64,000 bases of DNA from assembly GCA_009773375.1 (NCBI GenBank), contig WRPH01000008.1:92006-156005 (forward strand), read 5' to 3'. The stretch is from Paracoccaceae bacterium. Its GTDB lineage: Bacteria; Pseudomonadota; Alphaproteobacteria; Rhodobacterales; Rhodobacteraceae. How positions within the stretch are numbered: position 1 is the first letter of the stretch; each line of letters opens with the position of its first letter. The notes beneath the pieces were generated by a model, which worked only from the letters and a program-made list of their open reading frames with translations, had not been told where the DNA came from and did no database searches. A program made the position numbers and the translations under genes. Below, piece after piece: positions 10,348 to 19,442 of this stretch.

Positions 10348-12663
10348 CTACCGCCCGAACTTGCCCTTCAGCGCATCGGCGAAGGCGCTGCTGCCCTGCG
10401 CCGGGCCTGCCGAGCTTGGCAAAGGCTTGCCCCGCTGCGGCTGCGGGCTGCGGTCCTGCCCGCGCTCGCGCATCTGTTCACGCGCCTCGGCACTGTCGGA
10501 TTTCATCGTCAGCCCGATGCGCTTGCGCGGCACGTCAACCTCGACCACCCGCACCTTGACGACATCGCCCGCCTTCACCACCTCATGCGGGTCTTTGACG
10601 AACTTGTCGGCCAACTGGCTGACATGCACCAAGCCATCCTGATGCACGCCAATATCGACAAACGCACCAAAGGCCGCCACGTTCGTGACCGTGCCTTCCA
10701 GCATCATGCCGGGTTTGAGGTCTTTGATATCCTCAATGCCATCGGCAAACGTCGCGGTCTTGAAGCTGGGCCGCGGGTCACGCCCCGGCTTTTCCAATTC
10801 GGCCAGAATATCCTTGACCGTCGGCAGGCCGAACTTGGCATCAACAAAGCTGCGCGGATCGAGGCCCTTCAACGCGCTCGGGTCCGCCATCAGCGCGCGA
10901 ATATCCCGCCCGCAGGCAGCAACGATTTTGCGCGCCACATCATAGGCTTCCGGGTGAACCGAGCTTGCGTCCAACGGCTCCTTACCGCCCGAAATCCGCA
11001 AAAACCCCGCCGCCTGTTCAAACGCTTTCGGCCCCAGCCGCGCCACTTTCAGCAACTCGCGCCGGGTGGCAAACGGCCCGTTGGCATCGCGGTGGCTGAC
11101 AATCGCTTCGGCCAGCCCCGGCCCCACCCCGGAAACCCGCGCCAGCAGCGGTGCCGAGGCGGTGTTCAGATCAACCCCCACCGCGTTCACCGCATCTTCC
11201 ACCACCGCCTCCAGGCTGCGGCCCAGCCGGTGCTGATCTACGTCATGCTGATACTGGCCGACGCCAATCGCCTTCGGTTCGATCTTCACCAGTTCCGCCA
11301 GTGGGTCTTGCAACCGCCGCGCAATCGACACCGCGCCGCGCAACGACACATCCAGCCCCGGAAATTCCTTCGCCGCCAACTCGCTGGCCGAATAGACCGA
11401 GGCCCCAGCTTCGGACACGATCACCTTCACCGGCTTTTCCGCACCCGGCAGTACCGCCAACAAATCAGCCACCATCTTTTCGGTTTCCCGGCTGGCGGTG
11501 CCATTGCCGATGGCGATCAGCTTCACCCCATGCTTGGCAATCAACTGGGCAATCACCACCTGCGCCCCGCGCAGATCGTTTTTCGGCTGGAACGGATAGA
11601 CCGTATCGGTCGCCAGAACCTTGCCGGTGGCATCGACCACCGCCACCTTCACCCCGGTCCTGATCCCCGGATCAAGCCCCATCGTGGCCTTGCCGCCAGC
11701 CGGAGCCGCCAACAGCAAATCCTTCAGATTCCGCGCAAAAACCGCAATCGCCTCGGCTTCCGCCCGTTCACGCAGCTCGCCCATCAGATCCAGCGTCAGG
11801 CTGGTTTTCAGCTTCACCCGCCACGCCCAGGCCGCAGCCTCGCGCAACCACGCATCGCCGAGGCCCCGCCCCGAGGCATTCAGCGCCGCCGCACAGGCCC
11901 GCTCTGCCGGGCTGTCGCCCTTCGGCGCCTCCGGGTCAATCTCCAGATCGATGGTCAGAAAACCTTCGTTCTGCCCGCGCAGCATCGCCAGAACCCGGTG
12001 GCTCGGCGCGCCCGCCCAAGCCTCGTTATGGGCGAAATAGTCGGAAAACTTCGCGCCTTCGGTCTCTTTCCCCGCAACGCCTTTGGCCTGCAGCCGCGCC
12101 ACCTGCTTCATATGGCTGCGCAGCCGCCCCAGCAGGCCCGCATCTTCCGACAGCCCCTCGGCCACAATATCGCGCACGCCTTCCAGCGCCGCTTTCACAT
12201 CCGCCACCGCTTCGGTGATGAACCCCTTCGCCAAAACCGCCGGGTCCGCCGCGCGATCCGCCAGAATCGCCTCGGCCAAAGGTGCCAGCCCGTTTTCCCG
12301 CGCGATCATCGCCCGCGTCCGCCGCTTCGGCTTGTAGGGCAGGTAAATATCTTCCAGCTCGGCCTTGGTCACCGCCTTGGCAATCGCCCCCGACAGCGCA
12401 TCGGTCAGCTTGCCCTGATCGGTGATCGACCCCAGAATCGCCGCCCGCCGCGCCTCCAGTTCGCGCAGATAGACCAGCCGTTCCGCCAGATTGCGCAACT
12501 GCGTGTCATCCAGCCCGCCCGTCACCTCTTTGCGATAGCGCGCGATGAACGGCACCGTGGCCCCCTCGTCCAGCAGCGTGATCGCAGACGCCACCTGCGC
12601 CGGAGTTGCGGCAATTTCACCAGCAATAACAAGGGGAATACGGCGCGCGGCTTCGGGGGTCAT
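10348..12663 (-). CDS. Tex-family RNA-binding transcription accessory protein
   Basis: A 771-residue Tex protein: N-terminal Tex helical region ([24 protein letters not shown] near residues 15-40), YqgF/RNase H-like core ([16 protein letters not shown]), tandem helix-hairpin-helix segment ([20 protein letters not shown]) and a C-terminal S1 domain ([21 protein letters not shown]). Tex binds nucleic acid and affects transcription and stress phenotypes. I took the internal ATG at 12661-12663 with AGGAAG seven bases upstream; the extra 32 codons upstream look like leader sequence. Confidence 0.95.
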   Translation of the reverse strand: MTPEAARRIPLVIAGEIAATPAQVASAITLLDEGATVPFIARYRKEVTGGLDDTQLRNLAERLVYLRELEARRAAILGSITDQGKLTDALSGAIAKAVTKAELEDIYLPYKPKRRTRAMIARENGLAPLAEAILADRAADPAVLAKGFITEAVADVKAALEGVRDIVAEGLSEDAGLLGRLRSHMKQVARLQAKGVAGKETEGAKFSDYFAHNEAWAGAPSHRVLAMLRGQNEGFLTIDLEIDPEAPKGDSPAERACAAALNASGRGLGDAWLREAAAWAWRVKLKTSLTLDLMGELRERAEAEAIAVFARNLKDLLLAAPAGGKATMGLDPGIRTGVKVAVVDATGKVLATDTVYPFQPKNDLRGAQVVIAQLIAKHGVKLIAIGNGTASRETEKMVADLLAVLPGAEKPVKVIVSEAGASVYSASELAAKEFPGLDVSLRGAVSIARRLQDPLAELVKIEPKAIGVGQYQHDVDQHRLGRSLEAVVEDAVNAVGVDLNTASAPLLARVSGVGPGLAEAIVSHRDANGPFATRRELLKVARLGPKAFEQAAGFLRISGGKEPLDASSVHPEAYDVARKIVAACGRDIRALMADPSALKGLDPRSFVDAKFGLPTVKDILAELEKPGRDPRPSFKTATFADGIEDIKDLKPGMMLEGTVTNVAAFGAFVDIGVHQDGLVHVSQLADKFVKDPHEVVKAGDVVKVRVVEVDVPRKRIGLTMKSDSAEAREQMRERGQDRSPQPQRGKPLPSSAGPAQGSSAFADALKGKFGR

Positions 12664-12802
12664 CTCTGCTTCCTTCACTTGGGAGGCTGACCATACCCCT
12701 TGCCCGCGCCGGGGCCAAGACCACAGTTCAGCCGCTTGCAGGCTTTCGCCACCAGCCAACCCGCGCCATCTGCGGTCGTTGATCGCACAAATTCAGGAGG
12801 AA

Positions 12803-12879
12803 TGGTACCACGTCCCCGGCTCGAACGGGGGACCTCTTGATCCACAATCAAGCGCTCTAACCAACTGAGCTAACGCGGC
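12803..12879 (-). tRNA. tRNA-His(GTG)
   Basis: The minus strand folds into a complete 77-nt cloverleaf: acceptor GCCGCGT paired with ACGTGGT (two G-U pairs), D-arm GCTC/GAGC, anticodon stem CTTGA/TCAAG with loop TTGTGGA (anticodon GTG, His), T-arm CCCCG/CGGGG with TTCGAGC loop, and an encoded 3' CCA. The discriminator is A73 and position -1 is T, so it lacks the usual G-1:C73 pair of bacterial tRNA-His. This is the known alphaproteobacterial variant. Confidence 0.95.
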
Positions 12880-12980
12880 ACTTACGGGGGATTTACCCGC
12901 ACACCTGACGGATTGCAAGGGCAGGATTGCCAAAGATTTGCACTCTTGTTAGGCCAATGTCAGCAAACAAGGAGCCAGCC

Positions 12981-13196
12981 ATGGGTATCGACAAGCAAAG
13001 CGACATCGCCGCCAATATCCAGATCGGCCCGACCGATCAGGGCATGGTGCGAATCTATATCGAGGCTGATGGCGGTATCGAACTGCCGCTGGATTTTGAC
13101 GCGGACGAAGCCGAAGAAATCGCCGAAGAACTGATGACCGCCGCCGAAGCCGCCCGCGCCATTGCCGGCGGTGCCAAACCCAAGAAAAAGCGCTAG
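12981..13196 (+). CDS. small conserved acidic protein (possibly DUF6324)
   Basis: A 71-residue protein starting MGIDKQSDIAANIQIGPTDQ, with an acidic EEAEEIAEEL-like helix (DEAEEIAEELMTAAEAAR) and a lysine-rich tail KPKKKR. AAGGAG is eight bases before the ATG at 12981, which decides the start over an upstream in-frame ATG. It resembles a short family widespread in Rhodobacteraceae; the DUF number is from memory. Function unknown. It converges with mmcB. Confidence 0.8.
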   Translation: MGIDKQSDIAANIQIGPTDQGMVRIYIEADGGIELPLDFDADEAEEIAEELMTAAEAARAIAGGAKPKKKR

Positions 13197-13219
13197 CGTT
13201 TTCAGGTTTTCAAGGCCGC

Positions 13220-13678
13220 TTACACCTGAAAGACGCTGACGCCCGGATCGCGGAACGCCTGCAATCGCAATGCGGCGTGGCGGGCGAATTTCTGCAGCAT
13301 CACCTTGCGACGGGCGGCCGGAAGCGGTGTTTCCGGCCCCATTCGCAAGATCTCGGCACCGTAAGCATCGCCGATGATCAGCCCGCTTGCCTCTGGCAGC
13401 AGATCGATCGGGAAATCGCCGTCCACCGCCCAGAAAAACCGGTCACACCACTCCAGATAGCCCTGCCATTTCTGATCCGCCCTGTAATCGGCGCGACTGG
13501 ATTTGCATTCAATCACCCAAACCTCGCCCTTCGGACCCAGCGCCATCACATCGACCCGCAGACCCGGCGTCGGCACCAATTCCTCCACCGCGACAAAATC
13601 AAACTGCCGCAACGCCCGGCACACACCGCGCGCAAGCCGCTGGCCGGGCATCAAAGGCAAAGGCGGTGATTCATCCAT
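13220..13678 (-). CDS. MmcB-family DNA repair protein
   Basis: A 152-residue protein with a PD-(D/E)XK-like core: LRVDVMAL (D), then WVIECKSS (E-x-K) about 15 residues later, and a conserved QGYLEWCDRFFWAVD segment. In Caulobacter, MmcB is a DNA-damage-induced protein needed for mitomycin C tolerance and is linked to ImuB-dependent translesion synthesis. The ATG at 13676-13678 gives the family length; a GTG at 13717 is an alternative. No strong SD is visible. Confidence 0.85.
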   Translation of the reverse strand: MDESPPLPLMPGQRLARGVCRALRQFDFVAVEELVPTPGLRVDVMALGPKGEVWVIECKSSRADYRADQKWQGYLEWCDRFFWAVDGDFPIDLLPEASGLIIGDAYGAEILRMGPETPLPAARRKVMLQKFARHAALRLQAFRDPGVSVFQV

Positions 13679-13791
13679 CGGCAAAATATGCACAAAAGGT
13701 GAACGCCATGCAAGCACCGGCAGATTGACAACCCCAAACCCGCCCGCTAATGCGGCAGCACCGAAAAATGTCTGGCCGGTTGGTTATCCCG

Positions 13792-13811
13792 GTCCCCGCG
13801 CAGGCGGGAAT
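13792..13811. repeat. short GC-rich intergenic palindrome
   Basis: GTCCCCGCGCAGGCGGGAAT carries a CCCGC/GCGGG hairpin and resembles the widespread ATTCCCGC-type intergenic repeat of proteobacteria. It lies in the region between mmcB and the DUF2798 gene. I see only one copy in the window. Confidence 0.3.
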
Positions 13812-13888
13812 GTAGCGCTGATTTTCCGCGCCAACCCACGGTGCTTTCAATCTGCGCGCAGGTCGCGCCATACCGTTGGGACCACCAC

Positions 13889-14119
13889 ATGACACATTCC
13901 ACCCGCACCATACTGTTGGCGCAACTGTTCATTTCTTGCATGATGGCCGCGCTGATGACCGGTATTTTCGGCTTCGCAAAACTTGGCGCGACGCAGGCGT
14001 TTATGCAGCAATGGGGGCAAAGCTTCATCGTCGCCTGGCCGATTGCCTTCATGCTGTCGCTGGTGGTTGGGCCGATTGCGTTCAAACTCGCCTATCAGGT
14101 CAACCGCCTGCTGCCCTGA
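13889..14119 (+). CDS. DUF2798 family small membrane protein
   Basis: A 76-residue protein with two TM helices (about residues 8-28 and 44-66) in a hairpin arrangement, with the pattern SCMMAALMTG ... WPIAFMLSLVVGPIAFKL seen in DUF2798 proteins. No function is known. The ATG at 13889 follows a region with no obvious SD. The following 222 bases (14120-14341) hold no gene I can support. Confidence 0.8.
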   Translation: MTHSTRTILLAQLFISCMMAALMTGIFGFAKLGATQAFMQQWGQSFIVAWPIAFMLSLVVGPIAFKLAYQVNRLLP

Positions 14120-14341
14120 TCCGTCATAACCCTTGCAGCAACGCGTCATCGCGCCTACATTCAGCCTTGGCGGGTTCTGCTCTTCTCGTGAATGGCCCTT
14201 TTCCAGTGGCCGATAAGCATCTCCGAGGGAGCTGGCTCTGGCAAGATCCTGGTCTTGCTACCTGGCGACCAACCTGAACACTCAGGCTCTCGGGAAATTC
14301 ACGCCATCACGGCCGCTGCGGGCCCGCCACCTTTGCCGCAG

Positions 14342-14641
14342 TTAGTCTTTCGTGCTGATTCGCACCGGTTCCAGCCGCGACACGTTTGGGGCGCGCGTCC
14401 CGCCTTTGGGGCCTTCAGTGTCTTCCGCCATCCGCATCACCGCGATGGCGAACTGCACGCCGGCAAACACCACGCCATTCATCACGATCATCATGAAGGC
14501 GGCAACCCAACCCATATCCGACCCCAAAATCAGGTGCCGCAGACCAGCCACGTCTTGCCACAGCAGCAGCCCCAGAAACACCACCGACAGCGCAAAGCCA
14601 TAGGCGACGTTGACGATATACAGCTTGATCAGTTTCGGCAT
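14342..14641 (-). CDS. small membrane protein of unknown function
   Basis: A 99-residue protein starting MPKLIKLYIVNVAYGFALS with two TM segments (about residues 10-30 and 45-68) and a polar C-terminal tail. GGAGG lies five bases before the ATG at 14639-14641, which decides this start over an ATG four codons upstream that overlaps the SD. It follows the META-domain gene on the same strand by about 50 bases. I do not recognise a named family. Confidence 0.75.
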   Translation of the reverse strand: MPKLIKLYIVNVAYGFALSVVFLGLLLWQDVAGLRHLILGSDMGWVAAFMMIVMNGVVFAGVQFAIAVMRMAEDTEGPKGGTRAPNVSRLEPVRISTKD

Positions 14642-14690
14642 GGCAGCCTCCATTTTCCTGAAAGCTAGCACGTTGCGCGTTAATGAAAAG

Positions 14691-15080
14691 CTACCGATTT
14701 GCCGCAGCCTGGTCGGTTGGCATCTGGAACAGCAGATCATGGCCGCCGCCACGCAAATGCAGCTCATCTGAGCCAATTTCCGCCGTTTCCACCGCCGCCA
14801 GCAGCGCAAAATAGCCTGACTCGGCCGCCAGCGCCTCGCAAGCCATCTTGGTAGAGCCAAGCGCCACAGGGCGAAACTCTGGCAAGTTACCTTCAACCTG
14901 CGCGAAATAGCGGTTGCACGGCCCCTGCCCGCTGATCCGTCCCGGCTGATCAAGATCAAGCGTGGCGGCATAATCCACCGCGATGCCATCGACACTGATC
15001 AGCACCCAACCCGCGCGCGCCGCATCGTCGGCGCAGGCGGGCAAGGCAAACAGCAGGGCAGCAAACAGCATCGGTTTCAT
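14691..15080 (-). CDS. META-domain lipoprotein (HslJ-like)
   Basis: A 129-residue protein with a short signal ending in the lipobox LPAC (Cys about residue 16) and one META domain: SGQGPCNRYFAQVEG, then GSTKMACEALAAESGYFALL. META/HslJ proteins are outer-envelope lipoproteins, in E. coli linked to novobiocin resistance. AAGGAG six bases before the ATG at 15078-15080 sets the start; a GTG one codon earlier is less likely. Confidence 0.85.
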   Translation of the reverse strand: MKPMLFAALLFALPACADDAARAGWVLISVDGIAVDYAATLDLDQPGRISGQGPCNRYFAQVEGNLPEFRPVALGSTKMACEALAAESGYFALLAAVETAEIGSDELHLRGGGHDLLFQMPTDQAAANR

Positions 15081-15131
15081 CACAGGCTCCTTGCGTCAGA
15101 CGCGCGACGGGCCCCGATCAGAACGCCCCAA

Positions 15132-15593
15132 TCAAAACGCTTCGGGCTTGGCTTCGCGCGCCATGTGGTCCAGCACGGCATTGACGAATTTCGATTCCTT
15201 GCCTTCCGGAAAGAACGCCTTCGCCACATCGACATATTCGTTGATCGTCACCTTCGGCGGCGTGATCATCTGGGTCAATTCCGCCCCCGCCGCGCGGAAC
15301 AGCGCGCGGATCACCGGGTCGATCCGGTCAATCGGCCATTTCGCCACCAGCGCGCGGTCGGTCATCTGGTCGATTCTGGCCTGAAAGTTCACCGCATGAT
15401 CGACGACGGCGCGGAAGTGATCCACGTCGCCTTCCGCCATTTCATCGCCATCATAAATCGCGCCGAAACGATGCGTTTCAAACTCGCGGCGGATCGATTC
15501 CACCGTCTGGCCAGAGGCCTCCATCTGAAACAACGCCTGCACGGCATAAAGCCGGGCGGCTGATTTCATCTGTTTATTGTCAGGCTTAGTCAT
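15132..15593 (-). CDS. nusB: transcription antitermination factor NusB
   Basis: A 153-residue all-helical protein with the NusB pattern SAARLYAVQALFQME at the N-terminus and KVTINEYVDVAKAFF...KFVNAVLDHM near the C-terminus. NusB with NusE binds boxA RNA during rRNA transcription. The ATG overlaps the ribH stop (ATGA). The ribH-nusB pairing is standard across proteobacteria. Confidence 0.96.
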   Translation of the reverse strand: MTKPDNKQMKSAARLYAVQALFQMEASGQTVESIRREFETHRFGAIYDGDEMAEGDVDHFRAVVDHAVNFQARIDQMTDRALVAKWPIDRIDPVIRALFRAAGAELTQMITPPKVTINEYVDVAKAFFPEGKESKFVNAVLDHMAREAKPEAF

Positions 15594-16090
15594 GGACGAA
15601 AACCGATCCCCTTGGTGTCGGAGGCCCATTTGCGCGACAATGCGATCAGGTGCAAGGCCGCAGCTGCCGCGCCGCCACCTTTGTTTTGTCCGGCGGGGTC
15701 GGCGCGCACTTCGGCTTGCGGCCGGTTTTCCACCGTCAGGATGCCATTGCCAATCGCGGCCCCCTGCAAGCCCAGCAGCGCAAGCGCGCGGCTGCTGTCG
15801 TTGCAGACCGTGTCATAATGCGTCGTCTCACCGCGAATGACGCAGCCCAGCGCCACATAGCCATCGTATTTCGCCAGCCGCTCGGCCAGCGCAATCGCCG
15901 TTGGCACTTCCAGCGCACCGGGCACCTCGATCAGATCCACCTCGGCACCGCAGGCCGCCGCGGTGATCCGCGCGCCCTGCACCATATTGTCGGCGATATC
16001 CTTGTAGTAGGGCGCCACCACGATCAGCAGCCGCACCGGCTTGTCAAAGCTTGGCAGCGGCAGGGTGTAATGGGTTTCATGCGCAGCCAT
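15590..16090 (-). CDS. ribH: 6,7-dimethyl-8-ribityllumazine synthase
   Basis: A 166-residue lumazine synthase. The family motifs GALEVPTAIALAERL, ALGCVIRGETTHYD and GILTVENRPQAEVRAD are present, including the catalytic His of the TTHYD loop. It condenses 5-amino-6-ribitylaminouracil with 3,4-dihydroxybutanone 4-phosphate. It starts three bases after the ribBX stop and overlaps nusB by four. Confidence 0.96.
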   Translation of the reverse strand: MAAHETHYTLPLPSFDKPVRLLIVVAPYYKDIADNMVQGARITAAACGAEVDLIEVPGALEVPTAIALAERLAKYDGYVALGCVIRGETTHYDTVCNDSSRALALLGLQGAAIGNGILTVENRPQAEVRADPAGQNKGGGAAAAALHLIALSRKWASDTKGIGFRP

Positions 16091-16093
16091 GGT

Positions 16094-17194
16094 TCACTCC
16101 GTAATCGCGCGGGTGCCGCAGATCGACAGCCCATAAGCATCCAGCCCCACCACTTTCGGCGCCTGTGAATTTGTCACCAAAGTAATCGCACCCAAGCCCA
16201 GCGCCGACAGAATCTGCGCGCCCAGCCCGTATTGGCGCAGCGTGTGCGGCGTCGCCTCGTCCTCGCCGACCATCTTCATCGTGGTGTCGCGCAGCAGCAC
16301 GATCACGCCCCGGCCTTCCGCAGCAATCACCCGCATCGCGCCCTGCAAATCGCCGACATGATCGTCACCAATGCCCAGCACATCCTCCAGCGGGCTCAGC
16401 GTGTGCACCCGCACCAGCACCGGAGCCTCGCCGGAAAGGTCGCCCTTGGTCAGCACGACATGTTCGTCGCCATGGGTCTCATCCGCGAAAATCCGCATCA
16501 GCCATTCACCGCCATGCAGCGAATGCACCCGCTTGACGCTGCGTTCGCGCACCAGATTGTCATGCCGACGCCGATAGGCGATCAGATCGGAAATCGTGCC
16601 GATCTTCAGGTTATGCTTTTGCGCAAAGCTGACCAGATCGGGCAGCCGCGCCATGGTGCCATCGTCGTTCATGATCTCGCAGATCACGCCCGACGGGTTC
16701 AGCCCCGCCAGACGGCTGACATCGGTTGCAGCTTCGGTATGGCCGGCGCGCACCAGCACACCGCCATCGCGCGCCCGCAGCGGGAAGACATGCCCCGGCG
16801 TCGCCAGATGCTGCGGCCCCGATTTCGGGTCAATCGCCGCCGCAATCGTCACAGCGCGGTCCTTGGCGGAAATCCCGGTCTCCACCCCCTCGCGCGCCTC
16901 GATCGACACCGTAAACGCCGTCTCGTGGCGGCTCGAATTCTTCGACGCCATCAGCGGCAACCCAAGCTGATCAATCCGCGCGCTGGTCAGCGTCAGGCAG
17001 ATCAGCCCGCGCCCGTGCGTCGCCATGAAGTTCACCGCTTCGGGCGTGGCCATCTGCGCCGGGATCACCAGATCGCCTTCGTTTTCCCGGTCTTCGTGAT
17101 CGACCAGAATGAACATGCGCCCATTGCGGGCATCTTCGATGATCTCTTCGATGGAAGAGATCGCGTCCGAATAATCGGTGCGTGGTTCGGTCAT
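16094..17194 (-). CDS. ribB: 3,4-dihydroxy-2-butanone 4-phosphate synthase with degenerate RibA-like domain (RibBX)
   Basis: A 366-residue two-domain protein. Residues 1-210 are an intact DHBP synthase with [28 protein letters not shown] and [15 protein letters not shown]. The C-terminal half aligns with GTP cyclohydrolase II, but the three zinc-binding cysteines are absent ([16 protein letters not shown] in their place) and the catalytic RQEGRGIG loop is replaced by [11 protein letters not shown]. It therefore should not have cyclohydrolase activity. This matches the RibBX variants described in proteobacteria; a true ribA must lie elsewhere. Confidence 0.93.
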   Translation of the reverse strand: MTEPRTDYSDAISSIEEIIEDARNGRMFILVDHEDRENEGDLVIPAQMATPEAVNFMATHGRGLICLTLTSARIDQLGLPLMASKNSSRHETAFTVSIEAREGVETGISAKDRAVTIAAAIDPKSGPQHLATPGHVFPLRARDGGVLVRAGHTEAATDVSRLAGLNPSGVICEIMNDDGTMARLPDLVSFAQKHNLKIGTISDLIAYRRRHDNLVRERSVKRVHSLHGGEWLMRIFADETHGDEHVVLTKGDLSGEAPVLVRVHTLSPLEDVLGIGDDHVGDLQGAMRVIAAEGRGVIVLLRDTTMKMVGEDEATPHTLRQYGLGAQILSALGLGAITLVTNSQAPKVVGLDAYGLSICGTRAITE

Positions 17195-17230
17195 GGTTTG
17201 GCTTCCTGCAACTCTCTGCCCAGCCATAAC

Positions 17231-17263
17231 CCGACCCGGCCTTGAATGCCAGAGCCGGGTCGG
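17231..17263. terminator. hairpin in the ribE-ribBX gap
   Basis: A perfect 10-bp inverted repeat (17231-17240 with 17254-17263, CCGACCCGGC arms, 13-nt loop) lies between ribE and ribBX on the minus strand. No U-run follows, so attenuation or RNA stability is more likely than full termination. I found no FMN riboswitch in this gap or upstream of ribE. Confidence 0.45.
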
Positions 17264-17296
17264 CTCATTTGCCCGAACAGGACCTGTGCGAAAACC

Positions 17297-17893
17297 TCAG
17301 CCCCATTCACGCAGCCGCGCCACATAGCGCGCCATGGTGTCGACCTCCAGATTGACCCGGTCGCCCAGCTTCACCGTGCCCCAGGTCGTTACCGCCTGCG
17401 TATGCGGGATGAAGTTGATGCCGAAATTGCAGCCCTCCACCTCGTTCACCGTCAGCGAGGTGCCGTTCAGCGCCACCGACCCCTTCGGCGCGATGAACTT
17501 CGCCAAAGCCTCCGGCGCGCGGAAAGTCACCCGCAGGCTTTCACCCTCCGGCACGATTTTCACCACTTCGGCCACGCCGTCGACATGGCCTGACACGATA
17601 TGGCCGCCCAACTCATCCCCCACCTTCAGCGCCCGCTCAAGGTTCAGCCGCTTGCCCACCGTCCAGCCGGAAAGGTTGGTCTTGCTGACCGTCTCCGCCG
17701 AGATTTGCACGTCAAACCAGTTGCGCGGGCTGCTGCCCAGCGCCACCACCGTCAGGCACACGCCTTCGCAGGCAATCGACGCGCCAATATCAATCCGCGC
17801 CACATCATAGGCCGTGCCAATCCGCGCCCGCAGATCGCCGCGCTGCTCCAGCTCCAGCACTTCGCCCATATCGGTGACAATTCCGGTAAACAT
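17297..17893 (-). CDS. ribE: riboflavin synthase alpha chain
   Basis: A 198-residue protein with two lumazine-binding repeats (about residues 1-90 and 97-190). It begins MFTGIVTDMGEV and has the paired motifs SIACEGVCLTV and SVALNGTSLTV, plus GGHIVSGHVDG. It dismutates lumazine to riboflavin in the cytoplasm. It is first in the ribE-ribBX-ribH-nusB order. ribD, often upstream in relatives, is absent; the neighbour is a divergent capsule gene. Confidence 0.96.
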   Translation of the reverse strand: MFTGIVTDMGEVLELEQRGDLRARIGTAYDVARIDIGASIACEGVCLTVVALGSSPRNWFDVQISAETVSKTNLSGWTVGKRLNLERALKVGDELGGHIVSGHVDGVAEVVKIVPEGESLRVTFRAPEALAKFIAPKGSVALNGTSLTVNEVEGCNFGINFIPHTQAVTTWGTVKLGDRVNLEVDTMARYVARLREWG

Positions 17894-18063
17894 AGCCCAC
17901 CCCTTTTCGCTTTGCCCCAGAGGTAAACTGCCCCGCGCCCTGCGGCAAGTCCGCCCAAACGCCTCAAATTTGCCGCGCTTTGGCAGTAACGGTTAACAAT
18001 TCGATTGTTTTCCCCTTCTATTCTGCGCGCAACCGGGCAATCACGGACAAAAAACAGGGACAT

Positions 18064-19353
18064 ATGCAGCTTTCGGGGCAAAATCGCCGGTTTCTCTTTT
18101 TGCAGGGTCCGCATGGGCCGTGGTTTCACCGGCTTGGCAAAATGCTGTCCGCCACCGGGGCAGAGGTCTGGCGTGTCGGCTTCAACCGGGGCGACCGCGC
18201 GTTCTGGCACAATGCCGAAACCTATATCCCCTACAAGGGCAGCCTTGCCGATTGGCCGACCGCTTTCCGCAGCTTGATTGCACGAAAGCGGATCACCGAT
18301 ATCGTCCTTTACGGCGACACCCGGCCGATCCACGCCACCGCCATTCAGGCCGCGCGCGCCGCCGGCATCACCGTGCATGTGTTTGAGGAAGTCTACCTGC
18401 GCCCCTATTGGGTCACCTACGAACGCGGCGGCTCCAACGGCAATTCGCGGCTGATGCAGATGTCGGTGCCGCAGATGCAAAAGGCGCTGGAGTCCCTGGA
18501 TATGGATCTGCCCGACGCGCCTGCCCGCTGGGGTGACATGCGCCAGCACATGTTCTGGGGCGCCCTGTATCATTGGTTCGTGATGACCGGATTCTGGGAT
18601 TATCGCAATTTCCGCCCGCATCGTGCCCTGACTGTGCGGCAGGAATTCTGGCTTTATGTCAAACGCCTTGCCCTGTTACCCTTCCACCGCTGGGAACGCA
18701 TGGCGGCGACCTTCCGCATCAAGCACGGCGGTTTCCCCTATCATCTGGTCTTGCTGCAACTGGAACATGACAGCAGTTTCCAGATGCACTCGCCATTCAA
18801 GACCATGGCAGATTTCCTTGCCGTGGTGATGGATGGTTTCGCCAAGGGTGCCGCGCCGCATCATCACATCGTCTTCAAGGCCCACCCGCTGGAAGATGGC
18901 CGCGTGCCTGTCGCGCATGAAATCAAGCGGCTGGCCAAGCTGCACGGCGTTGCCGGACGGGTGCATTTCGTGCGCGGCGGCAAGCTGGCGGCCCTGTTGA
19001 ACCACGCCCGCTCGGCCGTCACGGTGAATTCCACCGCCGCCCAGCAGGTGCTCTGGCGCGGATTGCCGCTGAAAACCTTCGGCGCGGCGGTCTATGCCAA
19101 ACCGGAATTTGTCTCCACCCAGCCCCTGCGGGATTTCTTTACCCTGCCGACCCGCCCCGATAGCCGCGCCTACCGCGATTATCGCCACTACCTGCTGGAA
19201 ACCAGCCAGGTCCCCGGCGGCTTCTACAGCTCGCGCGGGCGGCGAGAGTTGCTACGACAGGTGGTAGACATGATGCTGCAGCCCGAAGACCCCTACGACG
19301 CGCTGACCTCTGGCAAAGCGGCACCACGGCAACAGTTGCAGCTTGTGACGTGA
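18064..19353 (+). CDS. kpsS: KpsS-type capsule beta-Kdo transferase
   Basis: A 429-residue capsule_synth family protein starting MQLSGQNRRFLFLQGPHGPW. Motifs include VFEEVYLRPYWVT, VFKAHPLEDGR and TVNSTAAQQVLWRGLPLKTFG, matching KpsS (LipB). KpsS adds the first beta-Kdo to lyso-phosphatidylglycerol to begin the terminal glycolipid of group 2 capsules. I chose the ATG at 18064 (AGGGA just upstream) over an in-frame upstream ATG. It begins the kpsS-export lipoprotein-kpsC set. Confidence 0.9.
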   Translation: MQLSGQNRRFLFLQGPHGPWFHRLGKMLSATGAEVWRVGFNRGDRAFWHNAETYIPYKGSLADWPTAFRSLIARKRITDIVLYGDTRPIHATAIQAARAAGITVHVFEEVYLRPYWVTYERGGSNGNSRLMQMSVPQMQKALESLDMDLPDAPARWGDMRQHMFWGALYHWFVMTGFWDYRNFRPHRALTVRQEFWLYVKRLALLPFHRWERMAATFRIKHGGFPYHLVLLQLEHDSSFQMHSPFKTMADFLAVVMDGFAKGAAPHHHIVFKAHPLEDGRVPVAHEIKRLAKLHGVAGRVHFVRGGKLAALLNHARSAVTVNSTAAQQVLWRGLPLKTFGAAVYAKPEFVSTQPLRDFFTLPTRPDSRAYRDYRHYLLETSQVPGGFYSSRGRRELLRQVVDMMLQPEDPYDALTSGKAAPRQQLQLVT

Positions 19354-19442
19354 ACAAGGAAACCAAGTCTGGCAATTTGTTTCGTCTTTCTGTAGGTTTG
19401 CAGGCAAAACTTGAGGCAAATCCAGTTAAAGGAGCCCGGGCA

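Noticed and set aside
10291..12690. A 799-codon plus-strand open frame antisense to tex
   Set aside because: Its translation is Arg/His/Gln-rich without recognisable motifs, while the opposite strand encodes a full-length Tex protein.
14946..14959. FNR-like sequence CTGATCAAGATCAA inside the META-domain gene
   Set aside because: One half-site deviates from TTGAT and it lies inside a coding region far from any start.
17894..18063. FMN riboswitch upstream of ribE
   Set aside because: I looked for the conserved RFN core in the ribE leader and in the ribE-ribBX gap and found none.
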